Assembly: GCF_934754915.1 (NCBI RefSeq)
Contig: NZ_CAKVKB010000046.1
Span: 1 to 24,340, forward strand
Direction of reading: 5' to 3'
Length of the DNA: 24,340 nt
From: an uncultured Clostridium sp.
GTDB lineage: Bacteria > Bacillota > Clostridia > Clostridiales > Clostridiaceae
The stretch's first letter is position 1. Every line of letters starts with the position of its first letter. This document shows positions 12,530 through 19,889 of this stretch, one piece after another. The notes beneath the pieces are model-generated. The model was not told the DNA's origin, did not search any database, and saw only the letters and a program-made list of their open reading frames with translations. The translations under genes and the position numbers were made by a program.

Positions 12530-12578
12530 ATATACAACTCCTTAAACTAAATAAAGATTAATTTTATAACTAAAAAAA

Positions 12579-12617
12579 TTATGGTATAATTTAATGTATT
12601 ATCAAATTATACCATAA
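12579..12617. promoter_or_regulatory. Perfect 14-bp inverted repeat with divergent promoters
   Basis: TTATGGTATAATTT (12579-12592) and AAATTATACCATAA (12604-12617), separated by 11 bases. The left arm contains an extended -10 (TGGTATAAT) for the plus-strand membrane gene; the region also offers a minus-strand promoter toward the 37 aa peptide. This looks like an operator controlling both genes. Confidence 0.65.
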
Positions 12618-12631
12618 ATAGGGGGAGGATT

Positions 12632-13144
12632 ATGAAATTCATTTATACTAATACTATTGATCAATATACTAATTACTTAAAATTAGAAAAATTGAAACTT
12701 AAAATATTAAAAAAAATATTTCCAATAATTTTTTTAATAATTTTTTTAATAGGTTGTTTTTTTTGGTTTAATCATAAAATAACAAATATACAAATAATAT
12801 TAGTTTCACTTGAAACTTTAATTCCTGCTATATTCTTTTTATATTTTCCTGAGATATACTTTTCAATTTCAAAAAAAATAATTAAAAGATTAATATTATC
12901 ATATAAGGTTCTACCAGAAAAAGAATTAGAAGTATGTAAACATGAAATAATCTATAAATTCTCTAATAATCACGTAGATAAATTTTCATTTGATAATATA
13001 AAAAATATTTTAGAATTTGAAGATTCTATATATATATTAAGAAATGATAATAACTCTTTAATATATACTCCAATTATTCCAATTAGTACGTTTGAAAATG
13101 AAGAAGCTAAAAAAGAATTTATAGAATTACTTTCAAAAAAATAA
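12632..13144 (+). CDS. Membrane protein, YcxB-like
   Basis: A 170 aa protein with AGGGGGAGG before its ATG. Two membrane spans are evident at about residues 29-48 (IFPIIFLIIFLIGCFFWF) and 53-77 (IQIILVSLETLIPAIFFLYF). The following domain (KHEIIYKFSNNHVDKFSFDN.. then ILEFEDSIYILRND.. and TPIIPISTF) fits the YcxB-like C-terminal domain family, whose function is unknown. The cytosolic part follows two N-terminal spans. The gene stands alone between two near-identical terminators and is divergent from the toxin-like peptide, which gives it the look of an accessory cargo gene. It could be an immunity, exclusion or stress protein; this is speculative. Confidence 0.7.
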   Translation: MKFIYTNTIDQYTNYLKLEKLKLKILKKIFPIIFLIIFLIGCFFWFNHKITNIQIILVSLETLIPAIFFLYFPEIYFSISKKIIKRLILSYKVLPEKELEVCKHEIIYKFSNNHVDKFSFDNIKNILEFEDSIYILRNDNNSLIYTPIIPISTFENEEAKKEFIELLSKK

Positions 13145-13215
13145 AAATAAAAAAATATTAGGGGATTGGAGATTATTTCAATACTATTAAAAACTGTTTA
13201 AAAACAATAAAAAAG

Positions 13216-13248
13216 ACTGCGTAGGGCTATATTCTGCGCAGTTTTTTT
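13216..13248 (+). terminator. Intrinsic terminator (second of a twin pair)
   Basis: ACTGCG (13216-13221) pairs with CGCAGT (13237-13242), with a seven-T tail, and shares TTCTGCGCAGTTTTTTT with the terminator at 12286-12324. Confidence 0.85.
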
Positions 13249-13261
13249 GTTATGCTTAAAA

Positions 13262-13660
13262 TTTAATTCTGGCCTGATAAAATATAAGGGTAACTGAAAT
13301 AATTTCATTATTAATTTTAATTGGTGCAAACCTGAACTAATCACCAAAGGAGCATAAGGGGAATTTCCACTTATCCAATAAAGTAATTGGAGAGGAAGTT
13401 TCCCTTTGAGTAATACCCCCTAAAAATATTTTAGTGGTTAATTTTAAAGAAAATACTCCCTTTTTAAAGGGGCAGGATAAGGAGGTGTGAATTTTTAGCA
13501 CATATTCAACGCAAAGCCTTGAGATTACTAGCTTTTAAGGTGGTGAATAAGGTGTGAACTTTTATAAAGTGTGGTGAAATAGTGTGAAGATATAGCCAAA
13601 AGTGGCTTAAATACAAGGGTTGTGATGTGATGAAAAAAAGAATAATAGAAATATTAAAAA
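13262..13660 (+). other. Structured non-coding gap before the RHH gene
   Basis: No gene is visible. The stretch starts with TTGGTG/CACCAA (13321-13347), containing GGTGCAAAC as at 8618; then a long interrupted stem: AAGGGGAA/TTTCCCTT (13356-13363 with 13399-13406), TTCC/GGAA inside it, and TCCAAT/ATTGGA (13374-13391) at the tip. Further on, GGTGTGAA occurs at about 13494 and 13550, and related GTGTG(GT)GAA sequences follow at about 13570-13585. It may be a structured RNA leader or a protein-binding region. Strand is assumed. Confidence 0.4.
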
Positions 13661-13665
13661 AAATA

Positions 13666-13695
13666 TTGACATAGCCGTACTAGTACGGCTATAAT
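13666..13695 (+). promoter_or_regulatory. Promoter with 20-bp perfect palindrome operator
   Basis: TTGACA (13666-13671), 18-base spacer, TATAAT (13690-13695). TAGCCGTACTAGTACGGCTA (13672-13691) fills the spacer and is a perfect palindrome. A protein bound here would block RNA polymerase. The gene directly downstream encodes a small RHH-type protein, so autoregulation is the simple reading. No terminator lies before the unit B leader, so the same promoter probably drives that cassette too. Confidence 0.85.
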
Positions 13696-13714
13696 AATTA
13701 CAGGAGGTGAGGAA

Positions 13715-13864
13715 ATGGAAAAACAAAAGAAAGTTAGATTTGAATTAAAAATAACAGAAGATGAAAAAAGAATGTTAAAAGCTTCAGCAGCTCAAAATGG
13801 AAAACCAGTTAATAAGTATGTTATTGATTTAGTAAAAGAAGATAATAAGAAAAAAGAAGAATAA
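13715..13864 (+). CDS. 49-residue ribbon-helix-helix (Arc/CopG-type) repressor
   Basis: A 49 aa protein with an ideal ribosome binding site (AGGAGGTGA, 13702-13710). KVRFELKITEDEKRMLKASA then AQNGKPVNKYVIDLVKED has the beta strand-helix-turn-helix pattern of small Arc/CopG-type repressors, which bind palindromes as dimers or tetramers. The promoter just upstream has a 20-bp palindrome between -35 and -10. I infer an autoregulated repressor that also controls the downstream unit B leader cassette. Alternatives are an antitoxin or a copy-control protein, since no toxin gene follows directly. Confidence 0.8.
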   Translation: MEKQKKVRFELKITEDEKRMLKASAAQNGKPVNKYVIDLVKEDNKKKEE

Positions 13865-13878
13865 AAAAAAGCCCACCC

Positions 13879-14058
13879 ATAAGGATAGACTCTCAACGCA
13901 ATTAGATTATATCTTAATTGGGTGGTTAATTCAAGGAGGATTAATTACCAATGAACATAAAAACATTAAAAAACTACATAGAGAAGTGTAATTCTCATAA
14001 TGTTATACCAACCCTAAAGGGAGCAGTAATATATAAGAGATTTGGGGTGGTTAGATAA
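13879..14058 (+). repeat. Duplicated leader, copy B
   Basis: Near copy of 1-180. Here the 5' part is complete: CCACCCA (13872-13878) can pair with TGGGTGG (13919-13925) just before TTCAAGGAGG, forming a closed stem upstream of the ribosome binding site. The untranslated part is more conserved than the ORF that follows. Confidence 0.85.
13951..14058 (+). CDS. Conserved 35-residue protein (unit B copy)
   Basis: Homologue of the ORF at 73-180, with one clear amino-acid change (Asn4 to Lys) and several silent ones. It has the same ribosome binding site, and its stop again overlaps the next ATG (TAATGG). Silent changes outnumbering replacements between the two copies support translation and purifying selection. 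Function unknown; a leader-peptide role for the exchanged downstream gene is possible. Confidence 0.6.
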   Translation: MNIKTLKNYIEKCNSHNVIPTLKGAVIYKRFGVVR

Positions 14059-14201
14059 TGGATAAGGAATTTAAGAAAGAATGGATAATTAAGATAATTA
14101 ATAAAATTGAGGATAAAGAATATTTAGATTTTCTTTTCGGTTTTACTAAGGGATATGTTGATATTCAAAGAAAGAAAAGGGGAAATAAAAATGAAAAATA
14201 A
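14058..14201 (+). CDS. 47-residue hypothetical protein, variable cassette gene of unit B
   Basis: Begins at the ATG overlapping the previous stop: MDKEFKKEWIIKIINKIEDK then EYLDFLFGFTKGYVDIQRKK... It is a short, helical, charged protein unrelated to the 112 aa protein at the same position in unit A. It overlaps the next conserved small ORF by 11 bases. It looks like one of the many small phage/plasmid proteins of clostridia with a YLxFLxGF helix; function unknown. Confidence 0.55.
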   Translation: MDKEFKKEWIIKIINKIEDKEYLDFLFGFTKGYVDIQRKKRGNKNEK

Positions 14202-14256
14202 TAATTTAGATGAAATAATAATTAAATTATTAGAGATTCAAAATAAATTTAAATAA
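14191..14256 (+). CDS. Conserved 21-residue ORF before terminator (unit B copy)
   Basis: MKNNNLDEIIIKLLEIQNKF-K, homologue of 599-664. Only the first residues differ. It ends 11 bases before the conserved terminator. Its conservation beside an exchanged neighbour is the only evidence that it is made. Confidence 0.45.
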   Translation: MKNNNLDEIIIKLLEIQNKFK

Positions 14257-14267
14257 TAACTTAAAGA

Positions 14268-14298
14268 GGATAACGCAAATTTGGCGTTATCCTTTTTT
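14268..14298 (+). terminator. Intrinsic terminator of leader cassette B
   Basis: GGATAACG/CGTTATCC with CAAATTTGG loop and a six-T tail; copy of the terminator at 674-708. Confidence 0.9.
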
Positions 14299-14378
14299 AA
14301 AAAAAATTTCCCGCGGTGTCTACGAATGAATAAAATAAAATTAATATATTACATTTAGTAAATTAAGGAGCATTTTAT

Positions 14379-15233
14379 ATGGATAATAATAAGATACATG
14401 GATTTAGAAAAAGAGGAACTGAATTAGCATTTAAAAGATATGCAGGAAACATAATAGAAGTTAAAAAAGATATAATTTCTTATCTTCCAAGACAATATGA
14501 GTATCAAAATTATATGAGTAATTTTATTATGGCAGGTCGACCAGTAAGGAAGGGGATACTTATTGCAGAAAAGTTATTGGAAGAATTAGAAAAAGAAGCA
14601 GTAAAAAAAGATGTTGATTTATCAAGCTTAATAAGTACATATTTACTTGAACAATTAGAAAGAAATAAACGAACAAGTATACTTGGAAAAGGGAAAACTA
14701 AAGGTAAATTAGCATATATTTTAAATAATTTGTATGAGGGGTCTAATTTTATACAATATGTAGAAAGTAAAAAAGAATTTGAAGAGAATATATTTTCAAA
14801 CAGAGAAATAGAGGAAGCCTTAACATATGAAACCACTATTTTTGATGAATATATTTATATAGAAAATTATTTGAAAGGAAAAGGCTACACTAAAGAGCAG
14901 ATAGAAAAATTACAAAAAGAAGAATGGGAAGAGTATGGAACAATTGTAAATAATGGAATTACTATGGTAAAGCCATATTCAATAGAACTAGAAATAAGGT
15001 TAGAGTTTAATGGGAAAGTATTAAAAGAACTTACACACAACCATATAGTTCCTGTGTTTGTATCTGCTAGACTAGGATTTCATTATGTTTTTATGAAGGG
15101 AAAAAATACACCAAAAACATATGAAGAAATAGAAGAATTAATAAATGAGGGGGGATATAAGATTTGGGATTATTACGCAAAATTTTTAGAAATAGAGTTC
15201 AACAAGAAGAACAATCCTCAAAAAGAAGAGTAG
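14379..15233 (+). CDS. Hypothetical RHH-like protein before portal
   Basis: A 284 aa protein with AAGGAG before ATG. Residues 55-95 (RKGILIAEKLLEELEKEA.. and SLISTYLLEQLERN) resemble a ribbon-helix-helix region; YLKGKGYTKEQIEKLQKEEW (about 163-182) is matched in the 2103 protein by AQGYSLEQVSDLVKD. So it is probably a distant relative of the 2103 protein at the same place in unit A. Its last 70 bases overlap the portal gene in another frame, which means its C-terminus is written in portal DNA. A regulatory or DNA-binding function is likely but not shown. Confidence 0.7.
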   Translation: MDNNKIHGFRKRGTELAFKRYAGNIIEVKKDIISYLPRQYEYQNYMSNFIMAGRPVRKGILIAEKLLEELEKEAVKKDVDLSSLISTYLLEQLERNKRTSILGKGKTKGKLAYILNNLYEGSNFIQYVESKKEFEENIFSNREIEEALTYETTIFDEYIYIENYLKGKGYTKEQIEKLQKEEWEEYGTIVNNGITMVKPYSIELEIRLEFNGKVLKELTHNHIVPVFVSARLGFHYVFMKGKNTPKTYEEIEELINEGGYKIWDYYAKFLEIEFNKKNNPQKEE

Positions 15234-16396
15234 AAGTAATGAACGGTGGACCTGCAATATTTACACAGTTTAGTGGTAATGCATATGAAAGTGATATTTA
15301 CAGGTCAGCCGTTGATTCAATAGCGAGAAATGTGGCTAAGTTAAAGCCAGTTCATGTTGTAACAATAGAGAGAAACAGAAAAGATGGAGATAATTCCTTA
15401 AATAGAATATTACAAGTAAGACCTAATCAATATATGACTTCATACGATATGATCTACAAGATAGTAACTCATTATTATTTATACAATAATGCATTTGCTT
15501 ATCTACAGAAAGATGAAAATGGAAAATTAACAGGCATATATCCATTAAGTCCAGTAAACATGGAATACTTAACAGACTTAACAGGAGAATTATATTGTAG
15601 ATTTTTCTTTGCTGGAGATAAGCAGGTAACACTACCTTTTAGAGATGTTTTCACCATAAGAAGATTTTATAATTCAAATGATTTATTAGGTGATAAAAAT
15701 ACGGCAATATTAAATACTTTGGATTTAGCACATACACAGAATGAAGGTATAGCAAATTCTATAAAATCTAGTGCGACAATAAAAGGATTATTAAAGTATA
15801 ACCAGATATTAAGTCCAGAGAACTTAAAGAAGGAAAAAGAAGAGTTTATCAAAGATTATTTATCTATAAGCAATAATGGAGGAATAGCCGCATTAGATAG
15901 CAAAATGGATTATGTTCCTTTAGAAATTAAAGGTGTAGCCATTGATAATGAGCAAATGTCAGCAATAAAGCAAAAAATATATGATTACTTAGGAGTATCA
16001 GAGAAAATCGTTAATAGTACATACAATGAAGATGAATGGTCAGCTTTTTATGAAAGTGTAGTAGAAGCATTAGGAGTTCAAATTTCATTAGAATTAACCG
16101 ATAAAATATTTACTCAAAGGGAACAAGCCTTTGGTAATTCAATACTTATGGAAGCTAATAGATTGCAATTTGCTAGTAATACAACAAAAGTAAATATGAT
16201 AAAAGAATTATTCCCATTAGGCTTATTTACAGTAAATCAAGCATTAGAAATATTAAATCTACCTAGCATAGAAGATGGGGAGAGAAGGGTACAGACCTTA
16301 AATGTTGCTAATACAAAAATAGTTGATGAATACCAAATGAATAAGAAAGGGGTAAAAAATGAAGGAAATAAGAAACACCAAAATACAGAGCAATAA
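15164..16396 (+). CDS. Phage portal protein, HK97 type
   Basis: A 410 aa protein. TTG 15164 is a good start: AGGGGGG lies about nine bases upstream, and the N-terminus (MGLLRKIFRNR) is typical of portals. YRSAVDSIARNVAKLKPVHV, RPNQYMTSYDMIYKIVTHYY, GNAFAY-like NNAFAYLQKD, IYPLSPVNMEYL, IRRFYNSNDLLGDKN and YLGVSEKIVNSTYNEDEWSA-FYESV are hallmark segments of the phage portal family. Twelve copies form the DNA gate of the head. The gene is followed, with overlap, by the prohead protease and capsid. Portal normally follows the large terminase; here it is about 4 kb upstream of it. Confidence 0.95.
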   Translation: MGLLRKIFRNRVQQEEQSSKRRVEVMNGGPAIFTQFSGNAYESDIYRSAVDSIARNVAKLKPVHVVTIERNRKDGDNSLNRILQVRPNQYMTSYDMIYKIVTHYYLYNNAFAYLQKDENGKLTGIYPLSPVNMEYLTDLTGELYCRFFFAGDKQVTLPFRDVFTIRRFYNSNDLLGDKNTAILNTLDLAHTQNEGIANSIKSSATIKGLLKYNQILSPENLKKEKEEFIKDYLSISNNGGIAALDSKMDYVPLEIKGVAIDNEQMSAIKQKIYDYLGVSEKIVNSTYNEDEWSAFYESVVEALGVQISLELTDKIFTQREQAFGNSILMEANRLQFASNTTKVNMIKELFPLGLFTVNQALEILNLPSIEDGERRVQTLNVANTKIVDEYQMNKKGVKNEGNKKHQNTEQ

Positions 16397-16916
16397 TGAA
16401 TTGGAGTTAATAGGAACACCAATCGTATTTGACCAAGAAACAATAATTAATGACCCTATGGGAAGTTATAAAGAAGTCATAAAGCGTGGGGCTTTGGATT
16501 CGGCAGACCTAAGCGACATACGTTTATTATATAATCATGATTTTAATAAATTACCACTTGCAAGAGTACCAAAGACAATGCAATTCAGCGTTGATGATAA
16601 GGGTCTTCATATGAGGGCAGTTTTACCAAACACCGAAGAAGCTAGGGCAGTACATACGGCAGTATGCAGGGGTGATTTAACAGGTATGAGTTTTGCTTTT
16701 AAAGTACCAAAAGACGGCAGTTTTTATGATAGTAAAACTAATACTAGAACAATAACAAAAATAGAAAAAGTTTATGAATGTAGCGTAGTTCCTTTTCAAG
16801 CTTATCAAACTACATCAGTTGAAGCTAGAAATCAAATAATAGCAGAGCAGGACAAGGACAAGCAAAAAGATGAATTAAGAATAAAAATAAATCAAATTTT
16901 GAAAGGAAGTATTTAA
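16359..16916 (+). CDS. Prohead protease, HK97 family (unit B)
   Basis: A 185 aa protein starting inside the portal end, with AAAGGGG before ATG. IRLLYNHDFNKLPLARV holds His60, GDLTGMSFAFKVPKDG holds Ser111, and KVYECSVVPFQAYQTT carries Glu140, as expected for the U35 catalytic set. IKRGALDSADLSDI and the length are usual for the family. It cleaves the N-terminal delta part of the capsid protein encoded next. It is probably functional together with the adjacent capsid. Sequence similarity to the unit A protease is limited to motifs. Confidence 0.95.
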   Translation: MKEIRNTKIQSNNELELIGTPIVFDQETIINDPMGSYKEVIKRGALDSADLSDIRLLYNHDFNKLPLARVPKTMQFSVDDKGLHMRAVLPNTEEARAVHTAVCRGDLTGMSFAFKVPKDGSFYDSKTNTRTITKIEKVYECSVVPFQAYQTTSVEARNQIIAEQDKDKQKDELRIKINQILKGSI

Positions 16917-16918
16917 AA

Positions 16919-18133
16919 ATGAAATTTAAAAATATAGCAGAAGCATTTAATTATTATAGAAATCATAGCATAGCAGACATTGAAAAGAGAACGGCAGAGA
17001 TAGGGAATTTAATTAATACAGACCCTAATATAAATATTCAAGAATTAAATATTGAACTAGAAGGTTTAAAACAAGCTAAGGAAAATATTGAAGAAAGAAG
17101 CCAAGGGAATCCACAGTTTAACCCAATAACAGGAATGAATTTTAATAGAGGAACAGAAAGAGTGCCAGGTGATGTATTTGAAAGTACAGAATACAGAAAT
17201 GCGTTTTTTAAAACAATGTTAGGGCAAAAGTTAACAGTTGAAGAAGAAAGAACTTTTAAAAGAGCTATGGAAATAGTTGATACAGAAAAAAGAGCAGATG
17301 CATTTAGTACAACAACTAATAGTGCTGCAATTTTACCAACTCATACATTAAATGAAATAATTAAAAAAGCTAGAACAATGGGAGGTTTAATATCTCATTG
17401 CAGAAGTTTTAATATTCCATCTAATATATCAGTACCTATTGGAACACCTAGCACAAAAGCAAAGTGGCATACAGAAGGTGAAAAAGTAGATTCAGAAAAT
17501 CCAGCAGAAAACATTGCTAAAGTTTCATTTGCTGGATATGAAATAATAAAAATATTCTCTATTTCAGCAAGTTCAAAGAAAATGAGTATTTCAGCATTTG
17601 AAAGCTATATTATCGAAGAATTAACAAATTGTGTTATGGAATGTATAGCAGATTCATTAGTAAACGGAACTGGAACAAATCAAGGGACTGGAATAGCAAC
17701 AGGAATTACATGGAATAATAAAAATAGCTTTACATTTACAGATAATGTGGCTTATACAGATTTAACTAAAATGTTAGCGAAATTAAAAAGAGGATATTCA
17801 GCAGGAGCAAAATGGGCTATGAATAATGCAACTCTATATAATTCAATCTATGGACTTGTAGATGGTACAGGCAGACCGATATTTATATCAGACCCAAAGA
17901 ATGAGAATATAGGATACATATTGGGTAAGCCTGTTATCATTGATGACAATATAGCAGATGACACTATATTCTTAGGGAACTTTAATTACTTAGGTTTCAA
18001 CATTCCAGAGGGCATAGTTATAGAAACATCAAGAGAAAGTAGTTTCAAATATGGAATAATTGATTACAGAGCATTAGCAATAGCAGACACTAAGCCATTA
18101 GTTGCAGAAGCATTTATAAAATTATCAAAATAA
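16919..18133 (+). CDS. Major capsid protein, HK97 family
   Basis: A 404 aa protein with AAAGGAAG before ATG. The first ~100 residues (TAEIGNLINTDPNINIQELN, LEGLKQAKENIEERS) are helical/coiled, as in the scaffold part removed by the protease. The core has the HK97-fold features: FSTTTNSAAILPTHTLNEII, then SVPIGTPSTKAKWHTEGEKV, SFAGYEIIKIFSISASSKKM, VNGTGTNQGTGIATGITWNN and GYILGKPVIIDDNIADDTIF. It is complete, with portal and protease upstream and a connector downstream. It forms the head shell. Whether the head is small (satellite size) cannot be read from sequence. Confidence 0.96.
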   Translation: MKFKNIAEAFNYYRNHSIADIEKRTAEIGNLINTDPNINIQELNIELEGLKQAKENIEERSQGNPQFNPITGMNFNRGTERVPGDVFESTEYRNAFFKTMLGQKLTVEEERTFKRAMEIVDTEKRADAFSTTTNSAAILPTHTLNEIIKKARTMGGLISHCRSFNIPSNISVPIGTPSTKAKWHTEGEKVDSENPAENIAKVSFAGYEIIKIFSISASSKKMSISAFESYIIEELTNCVMECIADSLVNGTGTNQGTGIATGITWNNKNSFTFTDNVAYTDLTKMLAKLKRGYSAGAKWAMNNATLYNSIYGLVDGTGRPIFISDPKNENIGYILGKPVIIDDNIADDTIFLGNFNYLGFNIPEGIVIETSRESSFKYGIIDYRALAIADTKPLVAEAFIKLSK

Positions 18134-18143
18134 GGATAAAATC

Positions 18144-18171
18144 AAAGGGTGTCCGATTTGGACACCTTTTT
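18144..18171 (+). terminator. Intrinsic terminator after capsid gene
   Basis: GGTGTCC (18148-18154) pairs with GGACACC (18160-18166), extended by AAAG/CTTT, with a T tail. Partial termination after capsid genes lowers expression of downstream connector genes. Confidence 0.85.
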
Positions 18172-18189
18172 AATAAAGAAGGTGAAGAA

Positions 18190-18468
18190 GTGATATTAAC
18201 ACTAGAAGAAGCAAAGTTAAACTTAAGGATGAGTCTTGAAGATGACTTTGATGACAAACTTATAACAGGACTTATAAAATCAATTCCAGATTACTTAGAA
18301 ACTAAAACAGGCTCGAGATGGGAAGAAGAGCCGATTAATCCATTAGTTAAAACTCTAGCAGGATATTTAATATGTTCAATGTATGACCAAAATTTTGAGC
18401 ATTATGAAAAACCTATAAATAACCTTTTGATGGTATTAAGTTCAATGGCGAGGACTGAAAATGAGTGA
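18190..18468 (+). CDS. Head-tail connector, gp6-like
   Basis: A 92 aa protein starting at GTG behind AAGGTG. MILTLEEAKLNLRMSLEDDF then DDKLITGLIKSIPDYLETKT-G is the typical start of phage gp6-like head-tail adaptors (also called QLRG or DNA-packaging family), which sit beneath the portal. Its end overlaps the next gene by eight bases. No further neck proteins (stopper, tail terminator) are recognised in the window, so attachment of tails would need genes outside it or a helper phage. Confidence 0.85.
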   Translation: MILTLEEAKLNLRMSLEDDFDDKLITGLIKSIPDYLETKTGSRWEEEPINPLVKTLAGYLICSMYDQNFEHYEKPINNLLMVLSSMARTENE

Positions 18469-18844
18469 AGCAATAAAAAGTAAAATAAAAGGATATAGGA
18501 AGCTAGAGGAAAAGATAATTAAAAAACATAATGAAAAAATACAGAAAATTGAAAAAATAATTAATATCCTAGAAAATAAATCTCAAATAAAAGAAGATGA
18601 TAATTTTGAAACTATAGTATTTAAAAAATATTTAGAGTTAGAAAGTGTAAGAGCAGTAGCCAATTACATAAACGAATTAGGATATAGAGTTAAAACAAAT
18701 AGTTATATTGGAGAAAGAAAATATATAGGCACAGATATAACAAAAATAATTTTAAGTGATTTAGATATAGATAAAGAGCTTAAAGAAGTTGTAAAACTTA
18801 TTCAAGAATTAAATTATGAACATATGTCAAAAAAATGGGGGTGA
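18461..18844 (+). CDS. Hypothetical 127-residue phage protein
   Basis: It overlaps the connector gene by eight bases. The first 55 residues are lysine-rich and coiled-coil-like (KKHNEKIQKIEKIINILENK). The centre (LESVRAVANYINELGYRVKT then GERKYIGTDITKIILSD) has the look of a helix-turn-helix as found in recombinase-associated or late regulator proteins. It lies directly before a tyrosine recombinase, with which it overlaps or nearly overlaps. Function unknown; a DNA-binding or regulatory role is plausible. Confidence 0.65.
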   Translation: MSEAIKSKIKGYRKLEEKIIKKHNEKIQKIEKIINILENKSQIKEDDNFETIVFKKYLELESVRAVANYINELGYRVKTNSYIGERKYIGTDITKIILSDLDIDKELKEVVKLIQELNYEHMSKKWG

Positions 18845-18848
18845 TGTA

Positions 18849-19391
18849 ATGACAGAGCCTATAAAAGATAAGAGCGTAGTAAAAAATATAATGAAAAGTT
18901 TAGAAGGTGAAAACCAAAGAAACGCCATTATGTTTGGATTAGGGATATATTGCGGATTCAGAATAAGCGATATTTTAAATTTAAAAGTAAAAGATGTAAG
19001 AAGAAAGTGGAATTTAAAAATAAAGCAACAAAAAACAGGAAAGATGATAAATATTCCATTAAATAGAGAATTAAAGAAATTAATTGATGAATATACAGAA
19101 GATATGAAAGATGATGATTATTTAATCAAGAGCAGGAAAGGAATTAATCAACCAATAACAAGGACACAAGCTTATAGGATTATGAAAGAGATAGAAGAGT
19201 ATTTTAATATAGAGAACTTAGGGTGTCATGGAACAAGAAAGACATTTGCATATTGGTTATATATGGACAATAAGAAGGATATAGGATTAGTTCAAAAGGC
19301 ATTAGGACATCAATCAAGTGCAACAACATTAGCGTATATTGGTATGGATACAGAGAGATTAAATAATGCAATAAAGAAAATAAAATATTAA
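18849..19391 (+). CDS. Short tyrosine recombinase / integrase
   Basis: A 180 aa catalytic-domain-only tyrosine recombinase. ATG 18849, behind GGGGGTGATG, is preferred over upstream ATG 18816, which lies inside the previous gene without a ribosome binding site. The catalytic set is complete: Arg38 in YCGFRISDILNL, Lys62 in KQQKTGKM, His127 and Arg130 in GCHGTRKTFAYW, His154 in LGHQS and Tyr163 in TTLAYIGM. The N-terminal arm-binding and most of the core-binding domain of usual phage integrases is missing. Such short forms sit near the HNH-terminase block in clostridial phages. It may act in multimer resolution or excision. Confidence 0.9.
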   Translation: MTEPIKDKSVVKNIMKSLEGENQRNAIMFGLGIYCGFRISDILNLKVKDVRRKWNLKIKQQKTGKMINIPLNRELKKLIDEYTEDMKDDDYLIKSRKGINQPITRTQAYRIMKEIEEYFNIENLGCHGTRKTFAYWLYMDNKKDIGLVQKALGHQSSATTLAYIGMDTERLNNAIKKIKY

Positions 19392-19555
19392 TTTAGATTA
19401 AATAAGTAATGTTTTTTATATGAGGTTACATTGATATTTAAGAGTGTTAATAAATGGCATAGTATCAATTGCTAAGGTGGTGTAGGTGGGAGGTAACATT
19501 CTCATAGTAAAAATACATTCAAGGCATAAAAAATTATATAAATAAAGGAGTAATA
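19392..19555. other. Gap before HNH gene with repeated GAGGTWACATT
   Basis: No gene. GAGGTTACATT (19422-19432) and GAGGTAACATT (19490-19500) form an imperfect direct repeat, the second inside a G-rich GTGGTGTAGGTGGGAGG stretch. In phages with an HNH gene before terS, the cos site often lies nearby, so this is a candidate terminase-binding region. Confidence 0.35.
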
Positions 19556-19870
19556 ATGGCTAAAGAATATGCAAAAGGCTTCTACAATAGTATTCAATGG
19601 ATTAAGTGTAGAAGTTCATTTATGAAGAGTAAGAATTATATTTGTGAAAGATGTGGAGGATTAGCAAAGATAGTTCATCATAAGAAACATATAACACCAA
19701 TGAATATAAATGACTTTAATATAACTTTAAATTGGGATAACTTACAAGCCTTATGTTTAGAGTGCCACAATAGTGTTCATGGAATTGGTGGAGCAACAGT
19801 TGATGGTGTAGCATTTGATGAAAATGGAGATTTAATTTATACCCCCCCACATAACAAGGATATTATTTAA
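19556..19870 (+). CDS. HNH endonuclease
   Basis: A 104 aa protein with AAAGGAG before ATG. It has the zinc-binding CERC (about residues 30-33) and CLECH (about 67-71), VHHKKHITP with the catalytic histidines, and NWDNLQALC with the HNH asparagine, in the order of phage HNH nucleases. In many siphoviruses such a nuclease is encoded beside terS/terL and is needed for cos cleavage together with the terminase. Its presence in front of the terminase genes supports packaging from a cos site. Confidence 0.93.
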   Translation: MAKEYAKGFYNSIQWIKCRSSFMKSKNYICERCGGLAKIVHHKKHITPMNINDFNITLNWDNLQALCLECHNSVHGIGGATVDGVAFDENGDLIYTPPHNKDII

Positions 19871-19872
19871 CC

Positions 19873-19889
19873 AGCCACGCCGAGTGGCT
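19873..19889. other. GC-rich hairpin between HNH and terS
   Basis: AGCCAC (19873-19878) and GTGGCT (19884-19889) around GCCGA. There is no T-run afterwards, so it is not a terminator. By position it could belong to the packaging site; alternatively it regulates terS translation. Confidence 0.4.

Noticed and set aside
13498..13545. Cyclic-di-GMP (GEMM) riboswitch suggested by ACGCAAAGCC
   Set aside because: Only this short string matches; the paired GGGCAAACC part and the expected stems are not in place.
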